Assembly: GCA_013002025.1 (NCBI GenBank)
Contig: JABDKW010000014.1
Span: 101,841-165,840 of the forward strand
Source of the DNA: Gammaproteobacteria bacterium
GTDB lineage: Bacteria; Pseudomonadota; Gammaproteobacteria; Arenicellales; Arenicellaceae
Reading direction: 5' to 3'
Length of the DNA: 64,000 bases
The notes below the pieces were generated by a model. It searched no databases. It was not told the DNA's origin and worked only from the letters and a program-made list of their open reading frames with translations. Shown in pieces: positions 55,350 to 61,769 of the stretch. Position numbers and translations under genes: made by a program. The first letter of the stretch is position 1; every line of letters starts with the position of its first letter.

Positions 55350-57593
55350 CTACAATACGGCCTGCAGTGATTGTGTGGTGTTGACCAACCTTTCTGTAAC
55401 CACCTTGGCCAGATAGCGAATTATGACGGCTGCCAACTCCGGTGCCTCGTGCTCCATTTGATTGAGCGATTTTCGACTAAGGCTAAACACCTCACCTTCG
55501 CTGTCCGCCCGCACCAATGCAGTGCGCGGGATACCCAGGAAAAATCCGATTTCGCCGTACACCGCGCCGCGCCCGGCGCCCGACACGCGGCGTTCCTGTC
55601 CGCGTGAATCAATGATGTAGGCGCTGGCTGTACAACTCTCCAGAAAGAAGACTTCTTCGGCGCTGTCCCCAACGCGCATCAGGGCCTGGCCTTCGTTGAC
55701 CTCCACTCGCTGCAGATATTTGTGTAACTGCCTTAATTGAGCGGTATCCGAAAGTTCCCGCCCAATACTCTCGAAGATGCCGGCACTGATGGTTTCTTTG
55801 GCACCTTCTTCCTGCAGAATGATGTTTTCGCACCACTCCAATCCTTGATCGAGATCGCCGTGCTGCAATAGATAGGCATTGTTGCTCAGGTCTAGTCCGC
55901 CGCGCCGCAGAATTTCCAATACTTGCTCGCGCAGGCTGGTGGCGATCAGAAAAATTTTCCGTTCCGCGAGACGTTGTGCCAGCTTCTCAAAATTTAAAGT
56001 TGCCGAGGAGTCCGCGCCAATTACTTGTGAAAAATCCAAAATCACGTAGCGCAGGTTTTCATTTTCAGGTTTATTGACTGACTCCAGTAATTCGCGATAC
56101 AAGGTGCCGGCGGTACCAAAGAATAAAAAGCCCTGCAGCTTAAATAACCGCACCTGATTCCCATGTTTTTGCAGGATGGCATTCTGAGTCTGGTCGCGAA
56201 CCAGATTGCTGCGGATATCTACACCAGATGCTTGATAGCGAATGATGTTGATGCGGCTGTATTTGATGACAAACAATACGATTGCGGCCACGATACCGGC
56301 CACAATGCTTTGCAAAAAGCCCGCAAATACCGACACCAGTAAAATGATCGGGATCACACTGTATTCGAAGGCGCCGAACTTTTTGTAGCCATCAATCAGC
56401 CACTCGCTGACGAAGCCCAGGCCGATGTAAACCAGCATTGCGCCGAGCACCATCTTCGGCGTGTGCGCAACTATCTCCATACCGAAATAAAACGTGGCCA
56501 GACCAAACAAAACGGTGATAAACCCGATCAATCGGTCGGGCCGGTGGTGCAGGTCATAGGCTAAATTTGAAATGGTGAGCGATGGCAGAGCCAGCATGCC
56601 CCCGGCCAGGCTACTGCCCACATTGGCAAGCCCCATCACTTTGAGCTCATGATTGGCATTTATATCTTTGCGTGTGGTGATACTGATACCGCTCACGGTC
56701 AGAACAATCGACAACAGGCTGATCAGGGTGATGGAGGCAATGCTGCCGGCGTTATCAAAGATCACCGCTTGTCGGACGTCTTGCCATGCAACCTGAGTGA
56801 CGGGTGAAATTAATGCGCGCGGCTCGCCCGCAAACGGCCCGATCAGATGGCCCTGTTGCAATAATTCCTGAGGAGAGTTGCCCGCCAAACCATGCAGACC
56901 GAAAAAAGCCAGGCAGGCGAGAACCACAAAGCCGCCCAGCAGCAGACCGGTGTGCATGCGGCTGTCCAGCCACTTCAGTAGGCAGCCGCCCAACAAGGCC
57001 GGCATCCACAGCATCAAAACCTCGGATTCAAATAAGCCGCGCATGTCAGCCAGACTTTCGAGCTCGCTGCCACTCATCATGGTGATTGCACCAGTCAACA
57101 GCAGCCAGCCGACGGCCGCAAAATAACCCCCCATCACGGAGTAGGGCACGAACTGCACGAAACTGCCAAATCGAAACAGGCCGAATAGCAGTAACACCAC
57201 GCTGGTAATGGCAGTGGCAATAAAAATACCAGCCAGCAGATTTGCGAATAAGGCCGCCTCGCTTAAGCCAAGCGGTAAGCTGGCTGCCAGCATTGCCAGA
57301 AACAGGCCGAATACCGGTGCCGTATCGTCATCAATCTGCGTAATTAGATGCGCTGAAGAACTCATCAGCGTCAGAATGAAGCCCGAAACAATGACGCTGG
57401 TGAGAGCCAACGCCACACCGGCACCAACAAAAGGTTGCAGGTCACCAGTGAATATAAAGGAGGCATAGGTGACCGACATAATCACCATCATGATGCCGGA
57501 GTACAGGCCGGTGATGATCGCCATCCCCGGAGAGCCACTGCCAAGGGTGCGCTGCTGGATGCGCTCAATAATCTGTTGCAGGGGGGTGGCCAA
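55350..57593 (-). CDS. SulP anion transporter fused to STAS and cyclic-nucleotide-binding domains
   Basis: The N-terminal part (about residues 20-430) has many transmembrane helices of the SulP/SLC26 type. A STAS domain (about 470-570; NLRYVILDFSQVIGADSSATLNFEKLAQRL) follows. A C-terminal cNMP-binding domain (about 620-735) has the phosphate cassette YGEIGFFLGIPRTALV with its conserved Arg. The product is 747 aa. The start is TTG 57593, with TGGAG 9 nt upstream; the next in-frame ATG is at residue 24. The likely substrate is sulfate, bicarbonate or a dicarboxylate, not decidable here. Confidence 0.88.
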   Translation of the reverse strand: MATPLQQIIERIQQRTLGSGSPGMAIITGLYSGIMMVIMSVTYASFIFTGDLQPFVGAGVALALTSVIVSGFILTLMSSSAHLITQIDDDTAPVFGLFLAMLAASLPLGLSEAALFANLLAGIFIATAITSVVLLLFGLFRFGSFVQFVPYSVMGGYFAAVGWLLLTGAITMMSGSELESLADMRGLFESEVLMLWMPALLGGCLLKWLDSRMHTGLLLGGFVVLACLAFFGLHGLAGNSPQELLQQGHLIGPFAGEPRALISPVTQVAWQDVRQAVIFDNAGSIASITLISLLSIVLTVSGISITTRKDINANHELKVMGLANVGSSLAGGMLALPSLTISNLAYDLHHRPDRLIGFITVLFGLATFYFGMEIVAHTPKMVLGAMLVYIGLGFVSEWLIDGYKKFGAFEYSVIPIILLVSVFAGFLQSIVAGIVAAIVLFVIKYSRINIIRYQASGVDIRSNLVRDQTQNAILQKHGNQVRLFKLQGFLFFGTAGTLYRELLESVNKPENENLRYVILDFSQVIGADSSATLNFEKLAQRLAERKIFLIATSLREQVLEILRRGGLDLSNNAYLLQHGDLDQGLEWCENIILQEEGAKETISAGIFESIGRELSDTAQLRQLHKYLQRVEVNEGQALMRVGDSAEEVFFLESCTASAYIIDSRGQERRVSGAGRGAVYGEIGFFLGIPRTALVRADSEGEVFSLSRKSLNQMEHEAPELAAVIIRYLAKVVTERLVNTTQSLQAVL

Positions 57594-57680
57594 GCTTGCT
57601 AGCTCCAGAGTGGGTTGCTAAGAAAGCGCCCGATAAGGCGGTCGTGATCCGATTCGCGCATGGGTATTTGCGCCTCTTTT

Positions 57681-57701
57681 AACAATTGTTTGGGTTATAG
57701 T
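57681..57701 (+). promoter_or_regulatory. Palindrome plus -10-like box upstream of the DMT permease gene
   Basis: The 10-bp perfect palindrome AACAATTGTT (57681-57690) sits 5 bp before TATAGT (57696-57701), overlapping where a promoter spacer would be. A repressor site is conceivable for the DMT gene or the divergent SulP gene. Confidence 0.35.
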
Positions 57702-57782
57702 ATGTGAGCAATTTTAAATTAGCAATCATCAAACAAAGCGCGGCCGGCCGGTGTACCAATAAAAAAACATTTCAGCAAATAG

Positions 57783-58742
57783 ATGCAAAAAGGGCGAAAC
57801 ATAATAAATAATCCGGTGCAGTTTGGCTTGTTGTTGGCGTTGGCAGCCACCCTGCTGTACTCGCTCAAGCCAATTCTCATTAAGCTGATTTACGTGCATG
57901 ACATCTCCAGCGTTAATATTCTGGCCTGGCGGGTTATTATTTCACTGCCTATTTACATGGCGGTTGGCTGGTGGGTGTGGCGCCAACGGCGCAAGCGATA
58001 CATTCGCAACCCGGCCCGCGATTACTGGGTGATCAAAACCATCATCTTGGGCGTATTGGCCTATTATCTTGCTGCGTTACTGGATTTGATCGGGCTGCAG
58101 TACATTTCTTCACAGCTGGCGCGGCTCATTTTGTTTACCTACCCGACCCTGGTGGCGGTGTTAGGCTGGTTGATCTTCCGTCAGGCGATTGATCAGCGAG
58201 TCATGGTGGCGCTGGTGCTGTCTTATCTCGGCGTTGGTTTTATATTTGCCTACGATCTCGATTCTTTGGGTGATCAGGTGATTTTTGGATCGGTGATGAT
58301 GTTCCTGTCGGCGCTGGCTTTTTCGTTGTACGTGTTATTGAGTAAAAACGTGATCGATGCTGTAGGCGGCGCCTCTTTCACCGTGGTTGCAATGTTGTCC
58401 AGCGGGGTCTGTATTCTGTTGCATTTTCTGCTGACCACCCAATCCTTTACCGGTCTGGCTATCTCGATGACCGCGTTTACCCTGATTGCGGTAATGGCCA
58501 TTTCAACCACGGTCATTCCGAGTTTTTTAATCGCCGAGGCTATTGCGCGCATCGGACCGCAAAGAACCGCTATTGCCGGCACGTTCGGGCCAGCCGCCAC
58601 CTCTATATTCGCGGTTTTGATTCTAGGAGAAGCCTTTGGCTGGCCACAAATCGCTGGAATAGTGCTGGTTGTTGCGGCGATCACTTACCTGCAATGGGAT
58701 CGCATCGATGAGCGCGAAAGTACGGTCGAGGTCGATTATTAA
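57783..58742 (+). CDS. DMT-superfamily permease with two EamA domains
   Basis: The product is 319 aa with about ten transmembrane helices, arranged as two EamA repeats. The first repeat includes LLLALAATLLYSLKPILIKLIY; the second ends LGEAFGWPQIAGIVLVVAAITYL. The glycine-rich LGVGFIFAY and FGPAATSIFAVLILGE motifs are typical. EamA carriers export metabolites such as amino acids or nucleotides, but the substrate is unknown. No SD is clear before ATG 57783. It is divergent from the SulP-type gene. Confidence 0.85.
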   Translation: MQKGRNIINNPVQFGLLLALAATLLYSLKPILIKLIYVHDISSVNILAWRVIISLPIYMAVGWWVWRQRRKRYIRNPARDYWVIKTIILGVLAYYLAALLDLIGLQYISSQLARLILFTYPTLVAVLGWLIFRQAIDQRVMVALVLSYLGVGFIFAYDLDSLGDQVIFGSVMMFLSALAFSLYVLLSKNVIDAVGGASFTVVAMLSSGVCILLHFLLTTQSFTGLAISMTAFTLIAVMAISTTVIPSFLIAEAIARIGPQRTAIAGTFGPAATSIFAVLILGEAFGWPQIAGIVLVVAAITYLQWDRIDERESTVEVDY

Positions 58743-59020
58743 GCCTAAACTTGCTAATTACAGTACAAAACCACCCGCAAGGGCGATTGTGTACGTTTGT
58801 CAGCTTGCGTATAGTGTCAGCGTGTCAAGCAATGTGGTTCTCAAAAGTGAGGAAGTAAAAAGCCAGTAAAACTCATAAAAACAATAGCTTAATATCTTTT
58901 TGAGTGCCGTTCACCGAATGCGATTGCCGCTGCAAGGTAAAACAGATCGAGTCTGCTAGACGGTTTGTCCGATTATACAAAAAAATATTAATCGCAAAAC
59001 CTAATTTATCGGGGAATTGA
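58743..59020. other. AT-rich spacer before the two-partner secretion locus
   Basis: No gene is visible in these 278 bp. A weak hairpin with 6-bp arms CGATTA (58970-58975) and TAATCG (58989-58994) and an A-rich loop lies 26 bp before tpsB. GGGGAA just before the ATG serves as ribosome binding site. It should hold the promoter of the TPS locus, but I see no consensus boxes. Confidence 0.5.
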
Positions 59021-60688
59021 ATGCCAACATATACATCGCGCCTGCCGGGTAGGTCCGCGGCAGGCAATCGTAATCGGCTCACGGTCTGCCTGTTGGCCGT
59101 GTCTGCAGCGATTTCTATTCACATTGAAACGGTTTCGGCCCAACAATCCTCGGCAGCCGAGTCCATCAGCCCGGGTTTCACGGTGCGAAAATTTGCGGTG
59201 GACGGGCAAAACCCGATCTCGACCAAGACCACTGCACGAATTCTGTCGAGTTACCTGAATCGCGAAATCGATATTGAGGAATTGCGTAAGGCTGCCACTG
59301 AGATTGAAAAAGAACTGGCAAAATCAGGCTACAATTTTTATCGGGCGCAATTACCGCCGCAAACCTTGCAAGACGGTGTGGTGCGCATTGATATTGAGCG
59401 CATTAATATTGCGGACGTGACGGTAACCGGCAATGACTATTTCACTGCCCGCAATATTACTCGCAGTCTGCCGCTGGTGGCGGCCGGCAAGAGCCCCAAT
59501 ACTCAGGATATTGCCAATGCCTTATTGCTGGCGGAGGACAACCCAGCCAAAGATGTACGGGTAGTGTTTGTGCGTGGTGGCGACCCGCAAACGGTGGACG
59601 CAAACATTTCTGTGCAGGACAAGAATCCCAACGAGTTTTATCTCTGGGCCAATAACGCCGGCAGTCGCCTGGCAACTGATTCACGATTAGGCGTTCAGTA
59701 CCATAATCGCAACCTGTTTGACCTCGATCATCAAATCGCCCTGAGTTACACCGTATCGCCGGAAGAACTCGATGAGCTAAGTCAATACGGAATCAATTAT
59801 CGAATCCCCAACTATTCGCTGCGCGGCATGTTCAATATTTTTTACTCCAAGTCGGATGCAGACACCGGCCGGGTAGCGGACGTATTTGACATTAGTGGTG
59901 CCGGTGAAAATATAGGCGTTGGTTACACACAATATTTAGATAAACGTGGCGATTATCAACACCGTCTGACAGTCGATGTGATCGACAAATTGTTTGACAG
60001 TAACATTTTATTTAACTCTGCCAACATCGGTGAAGATGTACGCAGCCGCCCCCTGACCCTGGAATACATCAGTCGCCTCGATTTCTCAAACTGGTTGGTT
60101 AATTCCACAATTTCATATTCTTCTAACCTGTCGGGTGGCAGTTTTAACAGCGATGCGGCTTATGGGCAGGTACGTGCCGGTGCCGAGTCTGATTGGGATA
60201 AGCTGAAACTTGCTCTGCGTTTCGATTACCGGTTCAGCCGCGATTGGCGCAGCAATATTTTATTGTTCGCGCAGCAAACCTCTGATGCCTTAATACCGGG
60301 CGAGCAAATGGGGCTCGGTGGGGCATTGGGTGATCTAGGCCCGCGTGGTTTCTTTGAGCGCGAAGTGACGGTGGATAAAGGCCTGAAGGGTACCTTGGAA
60401 GTGGCCCGAGATTTTCCTACCAAACGCATGCAGCTCGGTGCATTTCTGGATTTCGCCAGCGGCGATGTCATCAACCCTCAAGTGGGTGAGTCGCCCGATG
60501 AGAGTCTCTCGAGCGTCGGGCTGACGGCGCGCTGGAGTCCGCGCGCCGACCTGTCGCTCAAATTTGATTATGGCTACATTCTGGATGGGGTTGACCAGAC
60601 CTTCACGCCAGAGGCATCGGATGATGGTGACTCTCGCTTACATCTCAGTGTTAGCTGGTACCCGGCCTGGCCATGGGGGAATAAATAA
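59021..60688 (+). CDS. Two-partner secretion outer-membrane transporter TpsB (ShlB/FhaC family)
   Basis: TpsB proteins export a dedicated TpsA exoprotein across the outer membrane. A signal peptide (about residues 19-40, ending VSA) is followed by two POTRA-like domains (about 50-210; PQTLQDGVVRIDIERINIADVTVTGN, then NANISVQDKNPNEFYLWANNAGS). A 16-stranded barrel of the Omp85 superfamily makes up the rest. The L6-loop motif reads GPRGFF instead of the usual VRGY/F, but the key Arg is kept. The product is 555 aa. It overlaps the FecR-domain gene by 1 bp. Confidence 0.92.
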   Translation: MPTYTSRLPGRSAAGNRNRLTVCLLAVSAAISIHIETVSAQQSSAAESISPGFTVRKFAVDGQNPISTKTTARILSSYLNREIDIEELRKAATEIEKELAKSGYNFYRAQLPPQTLQDGVVRIDIERINIADVTVTGNDYFTARNITRSLPLVAAGKSPNTQDIANALLLAEDNPAKDVRVVFVRGGDPQTVDANISVQDKNPNEFYLWANNAGSRLATDSRLGVQYHNRNLFDLDHQIALSYTVSPEELDELSQYGINYRIPNYSLRGMFNIFYSKSDADTGRVADVFDISGAGENIGVGYTQYLDKRGDYQHRLTVDVIDKLFDSNILFNSANIGEDVRSRPLTLEYISRLDFSNWLVNSTISYSSNLSGGSFNSDAAYGQVRAGAESDWDKLKLALRFDYRFSRDWRSNILLFAQQTSDALIPGEQMGLGGALGDLGPRGFFEREVTVDKGLKGTLEVARDFPTKRMQLGAFLDFASGDVINPQVGESPDESLSSVGLTARWSPRADLSLKFDYGYILDGVDQTFTPEASDDGDSRLHLSVSWYPAWPWGNK

Positions 60689-61578
60689 TGCGTTCACTAC
60701 TTAAGTTTTCATTCGGACTGATTCTGGTAATCGCGTATGCCTCTTCGCCCGTGCTGGCGCAGGGGAATGCAGGCTTAACGGCAATTGGCGAAGTGGTTAT
60801 GACCAAGGGTGTGGTGACGGCGCGTTCTGGTCAGCGAGCGTTGACCGCATTAGCGAAAGGCTCCCCCGTTTATTTGAAAGACATAATCGAAACCGCGTCG
60901 CGCAGTTTTACGGTGATTAAATTCAGTGATGGCGGCAAAGTCACACTGCGCCCCGATACGCGCTTTGATTTAAACGAGTACGATACGACCGCTGGCCAGG
61001 AAAAAGAGTCGTTCGCGTTATTGAAGGGCGGCTTACGGGCGGTCACCGGTGCCATTGGCAAGGCCAATCCAGAGCAGGTTAAATACACCGCACGCAATAC
61101 CACCATCGGAATCCGCGGTACCACTTTCGTGGTGAAGCTGTGTGAGGAAGGCACCGAAGGGTGCCGATTGTCTGAGGGTCTCAGCGATCCTAACGGCTTG
61201 TCCAATCAGGGAGACAGCACCAAATACGTGGATATATTTGTGATCGATAAAAGCGGTGGCACCGCCCAGCGCATTACCCGCCAGGAGTTGGAAGATTTGC
61301 TGTTAGGCGTTTACGTGGCGGTGATTGACGGCTCGATTCGCGTTGAAACGCCGGATTGGTATATCGACATGTTAGCCGGTGACAAGTGCGTGGTCGGCTC
61401 CACCGAGGGTGGCGGCATGCAATCCGGGGGTGGTCGCGGAGTCGAGTGTTTCGTGCCGGGCCCCGGGCTGGAAAGCACCGATATATTTCTGACAGAGACG
61501 GCCGAAAAGATCACGGGCTTTAATCTGTATGATGATACTGAGATTTTAGCCGGTAGCGAACTATGCGAAATAAATTAA
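60688..61578 (+). CDS. Secreted FecR-domain protein
   Basis: A signal peptide (about residues 1-24, ending VLA) is followed by a FecR domain (about 35-145; VTARSGQRALTALAKGSPVYLKDIIETASRSFTVIKFSDGGKVTLRPDTRFDL). In iron regulation FecR domains sit on sigma-regulating sensors, but here there is no cytoplasmic or membrane part, so it is not a classic anti-sigma. The product is 296 aa. The C-terminal half has several cysteines and a Gly-rich loop. It lies between tpsB and tpsA, overlapping the former by 1 bp. A periplasmic helper of TpsA export is inferred. Confidence 0.85.
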   Translation: MRSLLKFSFGLILVIAYASSPVLAQGNAGLTAIGEVVMTKGVVTARSGQRALTALAKGSPVYLKDIIETASRSFTVIKFSDGGKVTLRPDTRFDLNEYDTTAGQEKESFALLKGGLRAVTGAIGKANPEQVKYTARNTTIGIRGTTFVVKLCEEGTEGCRLSEGLSDPNGLSNQGDSTKYVDIFVIDKSGGTAQRITRQELEDLLLGVYVAVIDGSIRVETPDWYIDMLAGDKCVVGSTEGGGMQSGGGRGVECFVPGPGLESTDIFLTETAEKITGFNLYDDTEILAGSELCEIN

Positions 61579-61769
61579 CAAACGGTCGTAGTCCTTTACA
61601 AAGTCAGCCCGCTTTGAATATGAAGCAGATTGAAGTGAGGCCGGCCTTATGCTGGGAACGTTGCCGGATGAAGAACGCGGAGCATTTCTTAAATCAGAGC
61701 GGGTCCGGCAAAAACTTCAAACAGTCAATATATGTGTCGCTACGTAGTCTATAGGCGGCAGGGGAACTA

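Noticed and set aside
61563..61754. A 63-codon open frame between the FecR-domain gene and tpsA
   Set aside because: It starts inside the last codons of the FecR-domain gene, has no SD, and its composition does not look like a protein. The 191-bp spacer is more likely leader sequence of tpsA.
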